From: Pseudomonas fulva
GTDB lineage: Bacteria > Pseudomonadota > Gammaproteobacteria > Pseudomonadales > Pseudomonadaceae
DNA length: 64,000 bases
Direction of reading: 5' to 3'
NCBI RefSeq assembly: GCF_023517795.1
Contig: NZ_CP082928.1
Span: 5,332,001 to 5,396,000, forward strand
Below the pieces are notes generated by a model, which worked only from the letters and a program-made list of their open reading frames with translations, did not search any database and was not told the DNA's origin. The position numbers and the translations under genes are program-made. Positions 19,436-28,075 of this stretch are shown here, piece after piece (within the stretch, counting starts at the first letter, position 1; each line of letters starts with the position of its first letter).

Positions 19436-20214
19436 ACCCAACCCCCATCAACGATGAAATTCTGTGCGGTGCACATCGCCGCCGCATCGGATGCCAGGAA
19501 CAGCGCCATGTCGGCGATATGCTCGGGCAGCAGTTGGCCGGGCATGCACTGGTTCTGGCGAATCTGTTCCTTGGCCGATTCGTCGACCCACATGGCCAAC
19601 TGCTTGTCGGTCATCACCCAGCCAGGCACCAGGGTGTTGACGCGAATGCGGTCCTTGCCCAGATCCCGCGCTAGGCCCCGGGTCAGGCCGTGGGTGGCGG
19701 CCTTGCTCGCTGCGTACACCGGGTAGCCGGCCGAGGCCATCATCCAGCCCACCGAACCGAAGTTGATGATCGCGCCGCCACCGGCCTGGCGCATCATCGG
19801 CACCACCGCCTGGGTGGCGAAGGTGGCGTGGCGCAGGTTGACGGCGATCAGCTCGTCGAAGCGCTCGACGCTGATCGAATCCAGGGCGTGGCGCACATCG
19901 TTGGCGGCGTTGTTGAGCAACGCGGTGATCGGCCCGAACCGTTCGGCGACCTTATGGATGGCGGCCTGGTAGGCCTTGATGTCGGTGATGTCGCAGTGCA
20001 GGAAAAGCACCTGGTGCCCCGCTTCGCTCAGCTCGCTGGCCAGGGCCTTGCCGTGCTTGTCGTCGATATCGACGAAGGCGGTACGCGCGCCCTGCCTGGC
20101 GAACGCCGTGACCAGTGCGCGGCCGATGCCGGTGGCGCCACCGGAAATCAGCACGGTGCGTCCGGCCAGGTCGGCGTATACCGCCTTGCCTGAAGGTTGA
20201 TTGTGGCTGTTCAT
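19432..20214 (-). CDS. SDR-family sugar dehydrogenase
   Basis: Classical short-chain dehydrogenase of 260 residues, likely oxidising the imported aldose at C1 to its lactone with NAD(P). Visible are the cofactor loop SGGATGIGRA (about residues 24-33), NNAAN near 92, the catalytic serine in NFGSVGW near 146 and YPVYAASKAA with the Tyr/Lys pair near 158-162. An aspartate at the end of beta-2 (FVDIDD) suggests NAD preference. It sits between the ABC importer and the dehydratase, with a four-base overlap to the latter. A 91-base gap with a GC-rich inverted repeat (about 20237-20268) separates it from gguB. Confidence 0.88.
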   Translation of the reverse strand: MNSHNQPSGKAVYADLAGRTVLISGGATGIGRALVTAFARQGARTAFVDIDDKHGKALASELSEAGHQVLFLHCDITDIKAYQAAIHKVAERFGPITALLNNAANDVRHALDSISVERFDELIAVNLRHATFATQAVVPMMRQAGGGAIINFGSVGWMMASAGYPVYAASKAATHGLTRGLARDLGKDRIRVNTLVPGWVMTDKQLAMWVDESAKEQIRQNQCMPGQLLPEHIADMALFLASDAAAMCTAQNFIVDGGWV

Positions 20215-20305
20215 GGCCTGTTACCTCGTGTTCATCCCGCGGCGCCCAGCCTCGCCAGGCGCCCGCGGTACTACGGAAAAGATGATGACGGCGACCGAGC
20301 GTCGC

Positions 20306-21511
20306 TCAACGGGACTTGCTCTTATTGACCACGTCGAAGATCACCGCGGCCAGCAGCACCAGGCCCTTGATCACCTGCTGCCATTCGATGCCGATGCCGA
20401 GGATCGACATGCCGTTGTTCATCACGCCCATGATCAGGGCGCCGATCACCGCGCCGATGATCTTGCCGACGCCGCCGGACATCGACGCGCCGCCGATGAA
20501 CACCGCCGCGATCACGTCCAGCTCGAAGGACACCCCGGCCTTGGGCGTGGCGGTGTTGAGCCGCGCGGCGAAGATCAGGCCGGCCAGGGCGGCGAGCATG
20601 CCCATGTTGACGAAGGCGAAGAAGGTCAGGCGCTCGGTGTTGATGCCCGACAGCTTGGCCGCCTTGACGTTGCCGCCGATGGCATAGATGCGCCGGCCCA
20701 GGGTGGTGCGGTTGGTCAGGAAGGTGTAGGCGCTGATCAGCATGGCCATGATGATCAATACGTTCGGCAGGCCGCGGTAGGTGGCCAGCAGGTAGGCGAT
20801 GTAGACGATGGCGCCGGCGATCAGCAGGTTCTTGGCGACGAAGAATGGTGCTGGCTCGTCGACGATGCCATAGCGCTTGGCACGGCGACGGGCACGCACC
20901 CCCAGGTAGATGATCAGCCCGGCAGCGAACAGGCCCAGCACGATGGCCGTCACATTGGGTTTGCCGACCCCGAAGATGTCCGGGATGAAGCCGTTGCTCA
21001 TCAGCTGGAAGCTGCTGGAGAAAGGACCGATCGACTGGCCGTCGAGCACCGCCAGGGTCAGGCCGCGGAACACCAGCATGCCGGCCAGGGTGACGATGAA
21101 CGACGGGATCTGCCAGTAGGCGATCCAGTAGCCCTGGGCCGCACCGATCAGGCAGCCCATCAGCAGGCAGACGGGCACGACCAGCGAAGTCGACCAGCCC
21201 CACTGCACCATCATCACCGCCGCCGCAGCGCCGACGAAACCGACCACCGAACCCACCGACAGATCAATGTGCCCGGAAACGATCACCAGCAGCATGCCCA
21301 GGGCCATGATGATGATGTAGCTGTTCTGCAGCAGCAGGTTGGTGAGGTTGACCGGGCGCATCAGTGTGCCGTCGGTGAGCACCTCGAACAGCGCCATGAT
21401 GACCACCAGGGTCAGCAGCATGCCGTAGTCGCGGACGTGGCTCTTCATGTGGCCCAGCAGCGATGGCCGCGCCACCTGCTGGGTTTGGGCGGTTTGGTTG
21501 TTGGTTTCCAT
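20306..21511 (-). CDS. gguB: Sugar ABC transporter permease, GguB/XylH type
   Basis: Inner-membrane channel of a multiple-monosaccharide ABC importer. The 401-residue protein is rich in membrane segments and has LVIVSGHIDLSVGSVVGF, the hallmark of the carbohydrate uptake-2 permeases, plus GGASMSGGVGKIIGAVIGAL near the C-terminus. A GTG at 21529 overlaps the gguA stop and would add six residues, but the ATG at 21511 has a GAGGA ribosome-binding site seven bases upstream and is preferred. The long central cytoplasmic stretch RARRRAKRYGIVDEP is typical of XylH/GguB. Partner genes are gguA and chvE. Confidence 0.92.
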   Translation of the reverse strand: METNNQTAQTQQVARPSLLGHMKSHVRDYGMLLTLVVIMALFEVLTDGTLMRPVNLTNLLLQNSYIIIMALGMLLVIVSGHIDLSVGSVVGFVGAAAAVMMVQWGWSTSLVVPVCLLMGCLIGAAQGYWIAYWQIPSFIVTLAGMLVFRGLTLAVLDGQSIGPFSSSFQLMSNGFIPDIFGVGKPNVTAIVLGLFAAGLIIYLGVRARRRAKRYGIVDEPAPFFVAKNLLIAGAIVYIAYLLATYRGLPNVLIIMAMLISAYTFLTNRTTLGRRIYAIGGNVKAAKLSGINTERLTFFAFVNMGMLAALAGLIFAARLNTATPKAGVSFELDVIAAVFIGGASMSGGVGKIIGAVIGALIMGVMNNGMSILGIGIEWQQVIKGLVLLAAVIFDVVNKSKSR

Positions 21512-21525
21512 TGCGTTGTCCTCGC

Positions 21526-23052
21526 TCACGCCTTGACGATCATCGACATGATCTTTTCCTGGCTCGCTTCTTCACGGGCCAGTTCGCCCAGGAAGGCGCC
21601 TTCGTTCATTACGTAGATGCGGTCGCACATACCCAGCAGCTCGGGCATCTCCGACGAAATGATGATCACGCCCTTGCCGTCGGCGGCGAGCTGGTTGATC
21701 AGGCTGTAGATCTCGAACTTGGCGCCCACGTCGATGCCGCGGGTGGGCTCGTCGAGAATCAGCACCTCGGGTTTGGCGAATAGCCATTTGCTGAGCACCA
21801 CCTTCTGCTGGTTGCCGCCGGACAGGTTGAGCACCTTCTGGAACACCCCGGGGGTACGGATATGCAGCGCCTCGCGGTACTGCTCGGCCACGCGGCGCTC
21901 CTCGTGCTCGTCGATCACCCCATGGCTGGACACCCCGGGCAGGTTGGCCAGGGTGGTGTTGCACAGGATGCTTTCATCGAGCACCAGGCCCAGGGCCTTG
22001 CGGTCTTCGGTGACGTAGGCGATGCCGTTATCGACGGCGCGGCGCACGGTGGACACGTCGATTTCCTTGCCGCGCAGGTGCACGGAGCCGGAAATGTTGC
22101 GCCCGTAGCTCTTGCCGAACACGCTCATGGCCAGCTCGGTGCGCCCTGCCCCCATCAGCCCGGCGATGCCGACCACCTCGCCGGCGGCCACGCGCAGATT
22201 GACGTTGCGGATCATCTGCCGGGACGCCGACTCGGGGTGCCAGACGTTCCAGTCGCGAATCTCCAGCAGGGTTTCGCCGATCTGCGGCGTGCGCTCGGGG
22301 TAACGGTTCTCCATGTCGCGGCCGACCATGCCGCGGATGATGGTTTCTTCGCTGACTTCTTCGCTGTGGCAATCCATGCTGCTCACCGAGGCGCCGTCGC
22401 GCAGCACCGTGATGCTGTCGGCGACGCGGCTGACTTCGTTGAGCTTGTGGGAAATCAGGATCGAGGAAATGCCCTGGGCGCGGAATTCCAGCAGCAGGTC
22501 GAGCAGCTTCTGGCTGTCGTTCTCCTGCAGCGCCGCGGTGGGTTCGTCGAGAATCAGCAGCTTGACGTGCTTGGCCAGCGCCTTGGCGATTTCCACCAGT
22601 TGCTGCTTGCCGACGCCGAGTTTCTCGACCGGCGTGGTGGCTACCCCGTCGAGGCCGACCTTCTTGAGCAGCCCTTCGGTACGCTGATACACCTCGGGCC
22701 AGTCGATCACGCCGTTGCTGGCGATCTCGTTGCCGAGAAACAGGTTCTCGGCAATCGACAGCAGCGGCACCAGTGCCAGCTCCTGGTGAATGATGATGAT
22801 GCCTTCGCGCTCGCTGTCGCGAATGCCGCTGCAGGCCAGCGGTTTGCCTTCGTAGATGATCTCGCCTTCGTAACTGCCGTGGGGGTAAACACCACTGAGC
22901 ACCTTCATCAGGGTCGATTTGCCCGCGCCGTTCTCGCCGCACAGGGCATGGATCTCGCCGCGCCGCACCTTGAGGTTGACGTTGTTGAGCGCCTTCACGC
23001 CCGGGAACGTCTTGGTGATGCCGCGCATTTCCAGAATGATGTCTTGCTGCAT
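21526..23052 (-). CDS. gguA: Sugar ABC transporter ATP-binding protein, GguA type
   Basis: Duplicated ATPase of 508 residues that drives the monosaccharide importer. The N-terminal half has Walker [10 protein letters not shown] near residue 40, signature [15 protein letters not shown] near 140 and Walker [12 protein letters not shown] near 160. The C-terminal half has a degenerate Walker A ([13 protein letters not shown]), signature [16 protein letters not shown] and Walker [16 protein letters not shown]. This double-domain form is the rule for carbohydrate uptake-2 systems. Start [12 protein letters not shown] at 23052 fits the family; the ATG at 23100 adds a basic stretch with no family counterpart. 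Confidence 0.94.
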   Translation of the reverse strand: MQQDIILEMRGITKTFPGVKALNNVNLKVRRGEIHALCGENGAGKSTLMKVLSGVYPHGSYEGEIIYEGKPLACSGIRDSEREGIIIIHQELALVPLLSIAENLFLGNEIASNGVIDWPEVYQRTEGLLKKVGLDGVATTPVEKLGVGKQQLVEIAKALAKHVKLLILDEPTAALQENDSQKLLDLLLEFRAQGISSILISHKLNEVSRVADSITVLRDGASVSSMDCHSEEVSEETIIRGMVGRDMENRYPERTPQIGETLLEIRDWNVWHPESASRQMIRNVNLRVAAGEVVGIAGLMGAGRTELAMSVFGKSYGRNISGSVHLRGKEIDVSTVRRAVDNGIAYVTEDRKALGLVLDESILCNTTLANLPGVSSHGVIDEHEERRVAEQYREALHIRTPGVFQKVLNLSGGNQQKVVLSKWLFAKPEVLILDEPTRGIDVGAKFEIYSLINQLAADGKGVIIISSEMPELLGMCDRIYVMNEGAFLGELAREEASQEKIMSMIVKA

Positions 23053-23125
23053 GGCTTTATCCGTCCGCAAGGCACGCGCCAACCGCAGCGGGCGCGCCAT
23101 GCTCAGGTAAACAAGGAGGTGGTGG

Positions 23126-23148
23126 GCCGGCAGCGCCTGGCTGCCGGC
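23126..23148 (-). other. Intercistronic hairpin after chvE
   Basis: GCCGGCAG (23126-23133) and CTGCCGGC (23141-23148) form a perfect 8-bp stem with a 7-base loop just downstream of the chvE stop and upstream of gguA. There is no T run, so it is more likely an mRNA-stabilising or partial-attenuation element that lets the binding protein be made in excess. Confidence 0.5.
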
Positions 23149-23158
23149 GGGTAGAGGC

Positions 23159-24223
23159 TTACTGGACCTGGTTCTTCTGGTAGTAACCGCTGTCGATCAA
23201 CACCTTTTCCCAGTTGCTCTTGTCGACGGTGACAGGTTGCAACAGGTAGGCCGGTACGACTTTCTTGCCGTTGTCGTAGGTCTTGGTGTCGTTGATCTGC
23301 GGCTCGGCCCCTTCGAGCAGCGCCTTGACCATACCGACGGTCACTTCGGCGAGCTGGCGGGTGTCCTTGAAGATCGACGAATACTGCTCGCCGGCGAGAA
23401 TCGATTTCACCGACGGCACTTCCGAATCCTGGCCGGTGACGATCGGCATCGGCATGTCGCCCGAGCCGTAACCGACGCCTTTCAGCGACGACAGCACGCC
23501 GATGGAGATGCCGTCATAGGGCGACAGCACGCCGTCGAGGCGTTCCTTGGTGTAGTTGGCGGACAGCAGGTTATCCATACGCGCCTGGGCGGTGGCGCCG
23601 TCCCAACGCAGGGTGCCGACCTTGCCCATGCCGGTCTGCCCGGAGAGGATCTTGATCTCGCCCTTGTCGATCAGCGGCTGCAGCATCGACATGGCGCCGT
23701 TGTAGAAGAAGTAGGCGTTGTTGTCGTCCGGCGAGCCACCGAACAGCTCGACGTTGTACGGGCCCTTGCCACGCGCCTGCATGCCCTTGACCAGGGATTC
23801 GGCCTGCAGCACGCCGACCTTGGTGTTGTCGAAGGTGGCGTAGTAGTCGACGTACTCGCTGTCGCGGATCAGGCGGTCATAGGCGATCACTTTGATGTCC
23901 GCCGCATGGGCGTTTTCCAGGGCGTTGGTCAGGGTGGTGCCGTCGATCGCCGCGATGACCAGGACGTTGACGCCCTTGACCATCATGTTTTCGATCTGCG
24001 AGACCTGGGTGGGAATGTCGTCTTCGGCGTACTGCAGGTCGGCCTTGTAGCCGGCCTTCTCCAGCTGCTTGACCATGTTGTTGCCGTCGTCGATCCAGCG
24101 GGCGGACGACTTGGTCGGCATGGCGATACCCACGAAGCCTTTCTCGGCAGCACCAACGGAAGCGGCGCTGACCAGGGTGGCGCCCATGGCCATGGCGGCC
24201 ACGAGTTTACGGACTGTGTTCAT
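23159..24223 (-). CDS. chvE: ChvE-type periplasmic sugar-binding protein
   Basis: Periplasmic receptor of the importer, 354 residues with a Sec signal peptide (about residues 1-25, ending GVASVGA-like SAASVGAAE). The mature start [37 protein letters not shown] and [19 protein letters not shown] stretches are the signature of ChvE and its multiple-monosaccharide homologues, which bind galactose, arabinose, xylose, glucose and fucose. [14 protein letters not shown] and [14 protein letters not shown] belong to the second lobe. In Agrobacterium ChvE also feeds chemotaxis and virulence signalling; nothing here shows such a role. First gene of a seven-gene operon. Confidence 0.93.
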   Translation of the reverse strand: MNTVRKLVAAMAMGATLVSAASVGAAEKGFVGIAMPTKSSARWIDDGNNMVKQLEKAGYKADLQYAEDDIPTQVSQIENMMVKGVNVLVIAAIDGTTLTNALENAHAADIKVIAYDRLIRDSEYVDYYATFDNTKVGVLQAESLVKGMQARGKGPYNVELFGGSPDDNNAYFFYNGAMSMLQPLIDKGEIKILSGQTGMGKVGTLRWDGATAQARMDNLLSANYTKERLDGVLSPYDGISIGVLSSLKGVGYGSGDMPMPIVTGQDSEVPSVKSILAGEQYSSIFKDTRQLAEVTVGMVKALLEGAEPQINDTKTYDNGKKVVPAYLLQPVTVDKSNWEKVLIDSGYYQKNQVQ

Positions 24224-24277
24224 TCAGCTTCTCCTGGCGACGCCTGGCGCGCTCAGGAACGCGCGACATCGCGATTA

Positions 24278-24285
24278 TTGTTGTT
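24278..24285 (-). promoter_or_regulatory. Possible Hfq/Crc CA motif in chvE leader
   Basis: On the minus strand AACAACAA (24278-24285) matches the AAnAAnAA target of Hfq/Crc catabolite repression in Pseudomonas. It lies about 55 bases before the chvE start, inside the predicted transcript; most proven sites are nearer the start codon. Confidence 0.35.
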
Positions 24286-24314
24286 CGGGCAACGAAGAGC
24301 TCAAAGCAGCCCTG

Positions 24315-24343
24315 ACGATAGAAGCACGCCCCATATCAAGCAA
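24315..24343 (-). promoter_or_regulatory. Possible promoter of the chvE operon
   Basis: Minus-strand TTGCTT (24338-24343) and TATCGT (24315-24320) are spaced by 17 bases. The match is weak, as expected for an activator-dependent promoter, and the palindrome at 24364-24381 is centred about 65 bases upstream of the implied start. Confidence 0.45.
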
Positions 24344-24363
24344 ATTCATATTTCGCGCAACGT

Positions 24364-24381
24364 CATACCGATTTTGGTATG
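24364..24381. promoter_or_regulatory. Possible GbpR (LysR-type) binding palindrome
   Basis: CATACC-N6-GGTATG, a perfect 6+6 inverted repeat between chvE and the divergent LysR gene, at about -65 to the predicted chvE start, which is where LysR regulators usually have their recognition site. Confidence 0.5.
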
Positions 24382-24447
24382 CGGATGATCGACAGGGCAC
24401 GGTTCAGGGCGCACACTCGGCGCATAACGACAACAATGAGCACCGTC

Positions 24448-25383
24448 ATGGACATCGGCATTGCCCGCCACCTGAAAATTCCCCAGCTACGGCTGATCGC
24501 CGCCATCGCCGAGCACGGCCAGCTCGGCCTTGCGGCGGACGAGCTGACCGTCACCCAGCCTGCCGCCTCGCGCATGCTCGCCGATATCGAACACACCCTG
24601 GGCGCACGGCTGTTCGAGCGCCATGCCAAGGGCATGCTGCCGACGCTGATCGGCCGGGCGCTGGCCCGCCGCGCCCATAACATGCTGGTGGAGCTGCGCG
24701 ACCTGGCCCAGGACGTCGAGGAGCTCAAACGCGGCGAAGGCGGCATGACCACGGTCGGCGCCGTTACGGGGGCAGCGGTGGGTTTCGTGATTCCGGCGAT
24801 TCGCCAGCTCAAGGCGATCTCGCCGCGCGCCGACGTGCACGTCAACGTGGCCGCCAGTGATGAATTGGTGCATGACCTGGCCAGCGGCAAGAACGATTTC
24901 GTACTGGCCCGCCTGCCCCGTGGCGTCAACCCGGCGGACTTCGAGATCTACCCGGCACGCACCGAAACCCTCAAGCTGATCGTGCGCCAGGATCACCCCC
25001 TGGCCAACGTCGACCAGGTGACGCTGCGCGACCTGTCGAACTACGAATGGGTGATGCAGAGCCATCGGGCGCCGATCCGCGAGGCCATGGAAACGGCATT
25101 TCTCAGCGCCGGCGCACCGCTGCCGACCAACATCACCAATACCACCTCGCTGCTGGCGATGATCGCCATCCTGGTATCGTCCTCGGCCATCGCGCCGCTG
25201 GCCAGCGAAGTGCCGGACCTGCTGCTCGGCGATCAGGTCGGCGCCAAGCTCAAGGTGCTGCCGCTGAACATGACCATCGAGATGTCGCCCTACTACCTGC
25301 TGCTGGTCAACGGCCGCGAGCTGTCGCCGGTGGCCAACCGCCTGCGTCGGCTGGTCACTGCTGCGCTGAACAAGGCACATTGA
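24448..25383 (+). CDS. gbpR: LysR-type regulator, GbpR-like, divergent from chvE
   Basis: A LysR regulator of 311 residues. The HTH lies in residues about 8-65 (LKIPQLRLIAAIAEHGQLGLAADELTVTQPAASRM), followed by the linker helix and an effector domain (SDELVHDLASGKNDFVLARLP). In Agrobacterium the chvE gene is controlled by an adjacent LysR protein, GbpR, that responds to sugars; family resemblance (RHLKIPQLRLI-AI-EHGQL) and location argue for the same role here. ATG 24448 is preferred over ATG 24436 and 24379 because the HTH begins soon after it and a weak GAG precedes it; the choice is not firm. The divergent arrangement suggests shared control of chvE and itself. Confidence 0.85.
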   Translation: MDIGIARHLKIPQLRLIAAIAEHGQLGLAADELTVTQPAASRMLADIEHTLGARLFERHAKGMLPTLIGRALARRAHNMLVELRDLAQDVEELKRGEGGMTTVGAVTGAAVGFVIPAIRQLKAISPRADVHVNVAASDELVHDLASGKNDFVLARLPRGVNPADFEIYPARTETLKLIVRQDHPLANVDQVTLRDLSNYEWVMQSHRAPIREAMETAFLSAGAPLPTNITNTTSLLAMIAILVSSSAIAPLASEVPDLLLGDQVGAKLKVLPLNMTIEMSPYYLLLVNGRELSPVANRLRRLVTAALNKAH

Positions 25384-25402
25384 GTCGCGCCTCGACCTGC
25401 GC

Positions 25403-26314
25403 TTATTGCCGCTGCAGATCCGCCTGCCCGAACAGCTCGACCAGCCAATCGACGAACACCCGCACCCGCCGTGACAGCTGGCGATGCGGCGGATACAGCG
25501 CCGCCAGCGCAATCGGTGCTGGCGGATGCTCTGGCAGCAACTCGCGCAGCGTGCCGGCACGCAATTGCTCGCGCACGTGATACAGCGGCGCCTGGATGAT
25601 GCCCATGCCAGCCTCGCAGGCAGCCACGTAGCCTTCCGAGCTGCTGATGGCGATATAGCCTGGCATCTCCAGCTCGTGCCGCTCGCCTGCTACGGCAAAG
25701 TCGAAGGGAAAGCGTCGGCCGCTAAGCGGCGACACATAGTTGACCGCCTGATGCTTGCTGAGCAGCTCATCCAGATTTCGTGGCAAACCATGCCGCTCGA
25801 TATAGGCGCTACTTGCACAGGTGACCTGCGGCAACCGCGCCAGCGGCCGGGCGACCAGACTGACGTCATGCACATCACCGGCGCGCACTACGCAGTCGAC
25901 ACCCTCGCGGATCAGATCGACCGGCCTGTCGCTGGCGCCAATCTCAAGATCAATGCGTGGGTAACGAGCGAAAAACGTAGGCAATGCGGGAATCACCACG
26001 CGGTGGCTGAGCGAGGCCGGCAGGTCGACGCGCAAACGACCTTGCGGGTTGGCGCGGGCATCGGAGAACAGCGACTCCGCGTCGTCGATATCCGCCAGCA
26101 CGGCCAAACAGCGCTCGTAATAGGCGCTGCCATCGAGCGTCGGGCTGACATGCCGGGTGGTGCGCTGCAGCAGCTGCGCGCCCAGATGGCGCTCAAGCTG
26201 CTTGATCAGTTGCGTCACCGACGCCCTTGGCAAGCCCAGGCTGTCGGCAGCCTTGCCGAAGCCACCGAGCTCGACGATGCGCGTGAAAACCTGCATGGCA
26301 AGCAAGCGATCCAT
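25403..26314 (-). CDS. LysR-family transcriptional regulator (CrgA/AaeR-like group)
   Basis: A 303-residue LysR regulator starting MDRLLAMQVFTRIVELGGFGKAADSLGLPRASV, the N-terminus typical of the large group that controls neighbouring reductases. HTH residues about 1-60; effector domain contains LPASLSHRVVIPALPTFFARYPRIDLE and the usual C-terminal VRVFVDWLVE. It lies divergently from an aldo/keto reductase, which is its probable target. The ATG at 26314 is used; the upstream ATG at 26347 would place the start in the palindrome-containing spacer. The inducer is unknown. Confidence 0.87.
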   Translation of the reverse strand: MDRLLAMQVFTRIVELGGFGKAADSLGLPRASVTQLIKQLERHLGAQLLQRTTRHVSPTLDGSAYYERCLAVLADIDDAESLFSDARANPQGRLRVDLPASLSHRVVIPALPTFFARYPRIDLEIGASDRPVDLIREGVDCVVRAGDVHDVSLVARPLARLPQVTCASSAYIERHGLPRNLDELLSKHQAVNYVSPLSGRRFPFDFAVAGERHELEMPGYIAISSSEGYVAACEAGMGIIQAPLYHVREQLRAGTLRELLPEHPPAPIALAALYPPHRQLSRRVRVFVDWLVELFGQADLQRQ

Positions 26315-26340
26315 AACGGGATTATTTTCCAAAGTTAAAT

Positions 26341-26352
26341 AGTGCATGCACT
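26341..26352. promoter_or_regulatory. Perfect palindrome between divergent LysR and reductase genes
   Basis: AGTGCATGCACT is a perfect 12-bp palindrome, flanked by AAAGT on the left and TTTT on the right, in the 106-base divergent spacer. It is a candidate operator for the adjacent LysR regulator. Confidence 0.4.
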
Positions 26353-26420
26353 TTTAGCCGGTTTATCCAGCCACCCGCAACAACCAAACTCTCGGCTCCA
26401 CTTATTTGCAGGAGCTTGCG

Positions 26421-27416
26421 ATGAAAACCCGCCAACTTGGCCACAACGGCCCACAGATTTCCGCCATTGGCCTGGGGTGCATGGGCATGAGCGACTTCTA
26501 TACGGCCGGCCGTGACGATCAGGAGTCCATCGCCACCATCCACCATGCCCTCGAACGCGGCCTCAACTTCCTCGACACCGCCGACATGTACGGCCCCTAC
26601 ACCAATGAAGAGTTGCTGGGCCGCGCCCTGGCTGGGCGTCGGCATCAGGCATTTGTGGCCAGCAAGTTCGGCATCGTTCGCGACGCGAACGACCCGCACA
26701 AGCGCGGCGTCAGCGGTCATCCCGATTACGTGCGCCAGTCCATCGAGGGCAGCCTGCAGCGCCTGAATAGCGATTATCTGGACCTGTATTACCAGCACCG
26801 CATCGACCCGAATGTGCCCATCGAAGATACCGTTGGCGCACTTGCCGAGCTGGTGGCACAGGGCAAGATCCGCCATATCGGCCTCAGCGAAGTGGCGCCC
26901 GCTACCCTGCGCCGTGCTCACGCGGTACACCCCATCGCCGCGGTGCAGACCGAGTACTCACTGTGGACCCGCGACCCGGAAGAAAACGGCGTTCTAGCCA
27001 CCTGCCGTGAACTGGGTATCGCCTTCGTGCCTTACAGCCCGCTAGGTAGGGGTTTTCTCACCGGTACGCTGCAAAGCCCTGACGACTTCGAGGCGGACGA
27101 TTTCCGTCGTCACAACCCGCGTTTTCAAGGCGAGAACTTCACCAGGAACCTGGAGTTGGTGGCCAAGGTGCAGAGCATGGCCGCCGACAAGGACGTCAGC
27201 GCCGCGCAGCTGGCGCTGGCCTGGGTATTGGCCAAGGGCGATGACATCGTGCCGATCCCCGGCACCAAGCGCCGCCGCTATCTGGACGAAAATCTGGCGG
27301 CGTTGGATATCGGCCTGAGCAGCAGCGAAGTGGCGGCGCTGGATGACGTCTTTCCCGCCCGGGCCGTTGCTGGTGAGCGCTACGCACCGGGTTCGATGCA
27401 GACGCTGCATCTCTGA
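26421..27416 (+). CDS. Aldo/keto reductase
   Basis: NADPH-dependent (beta/alpha)8 barrel oxidoreductase of 331 residues. Typical motifs are [24 protein letters not shown] at the start (residues 1-24), [17 protein letters not shown] with the catalytic Asp/Tyr near 50-55, VASKFGI with the catalytic Lys near 80, YYQHRIDP with the catalytic His near 120 and [17 protein letters not shown] in the cofactor-binding end. The ATG at 26421 has AGGAG eight bases upstream; a TTG at 26406 is rejected. Close relatives act on aldehydes and ketones such as methylglyoxal or pyridoxal; the substrate is not deducible. Divergent from a LysR gene. Confidence 0.92.
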   Translation: MKTRQLGHNGPQISAIGLGCMGMSDFYTAGRDDQESIATIHHALERGLNFLDTADMYGPYTNEELLGRALAGRRHQAFVASKFGIVRDANDPHKRGVSGHPDYVRQSIEGSLQRLNSDYLDLYYQHRIDPNVPIEDTVGALAELVAQGKIRHIGLSEVAPATLRRAHAVHPIAAVQTEYSLWTRDPEENGVLATCRELGIAFVPYSPLGRGFLTGTLQSPDDFEADDFRRHNPRFQGENFTRNLELVAKVQSMAADKDVSAAQLALAWVLAKGDDIVPIPGTKRRRYLDENLAALDIGLSSSEVAALDDVFPARAVAGERYAPGSMQTLHL

Positions 27417-27420
27417 AACG

Positions 27421-27448
27421 AAAACGGCCTGCGCAAGGCAGGCCGTTT
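27421..27448. terminator. Bidirectional terminator between aldo/keto reductase and tpx
   Basis: AAACGGCCTGC (27422-27432) and GCAGGCCGTTT (27438-27448) form an 11-bp stem with a five-base loop between two convergent genes. A and T residues on the outer arms suit termination from both sides. Confidence 0.8.
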
Positions 27449-27465
27449 CAGGCGCAGCGAGCAGC

Positions 27466-27966
27466 TTACTTGAGCACAGCCAGGGCCGCGTCGTAGTTCG
27501 GTTCGTCAGCGATTTCGCCGACCAGCTCGCTGTGCAGCACCTTGTCGTTCTCGTCCAGCACCACCACGGCGCGGGCAGCGACGCCAGCCAGCGGGCCGGA
27601 GCTCAGGGCAACACCGTAGTCCTTGAGGAACTCGGCGCCGCGCATGGTCGACAGGTTCTGGACGTTTTCCAGGCCTTCGGCACCGCAGAAGCGCGCCTGG
27701 GCGAACGGCAGGTCGGCGGAGATGCACAGCACCGCGGTGTTGGCCAGCTTGCTGGCTTCGGCGTTGAACTTGCGTACCGAGGTGGCGCAGGTGGGGGTAT
27801 CGACGCTTGGGAAAATGTTCAGCACTTTGCGCTTGCCCGCCAGGCTGCTCAGGCTCACGTCGGCCAGGCCAGCACCGACCAGGGTGAACGCTGGCGCCTG
27901 CTGACCGACTTGCGGCAACTGGCCATCGACGTCAACCGGGTTACCGCGCAGGGTTACTTGTGCCAT
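27466..27966 (-). CDS. tpx: Thiol peroxidase, Tpx (atypical 2-Cys peroxiredoxin)
   Basis: Reduces hydrogen peroxide and alkyl hydroperoxides with thioredoxin as electron donor. The 166-residue protein has the peroxidatic Cys60 in the TPTC motif and the resolving Cys94 in ARFCGAEGL, as in Tpx. NFPAFTL-type sequence (QQAPAFTLV) near residue 23 and [13 protein letters not shown] near 52 are diagnostic. ATG at 27966 follows a plausible GAAGGA-type site. Monocistronic, ended by the terminator at 27421-27448 shared with the convergent gene. Confidence 0.96.
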   Translation of the reverse strand: MAQVTLRGNPVDVDGQLPQVGQQAPAFTLVGAGLADVSLSSLAGKRKVLNIFPSVDTPTCATSVRKFNAEASKLANTAVLCISADLPFAQARFCGAEGLENVQNLSTMRGAEFLKDYGVALSSGPLAGVAARAVVVLDENDKVLHSELVGEIADEPNYDAALAVLK

Positions 27967-28075
27967 GAAACAATCCTTCTCTTGATGGGTGAAAACACGC
28001 AGGAGCGGTCATCCTACGCCAGTCGACGCGGCCCGCAAACGCTTATCTCGGCGCTGCCGGCCGCCCTGGTCAGGC

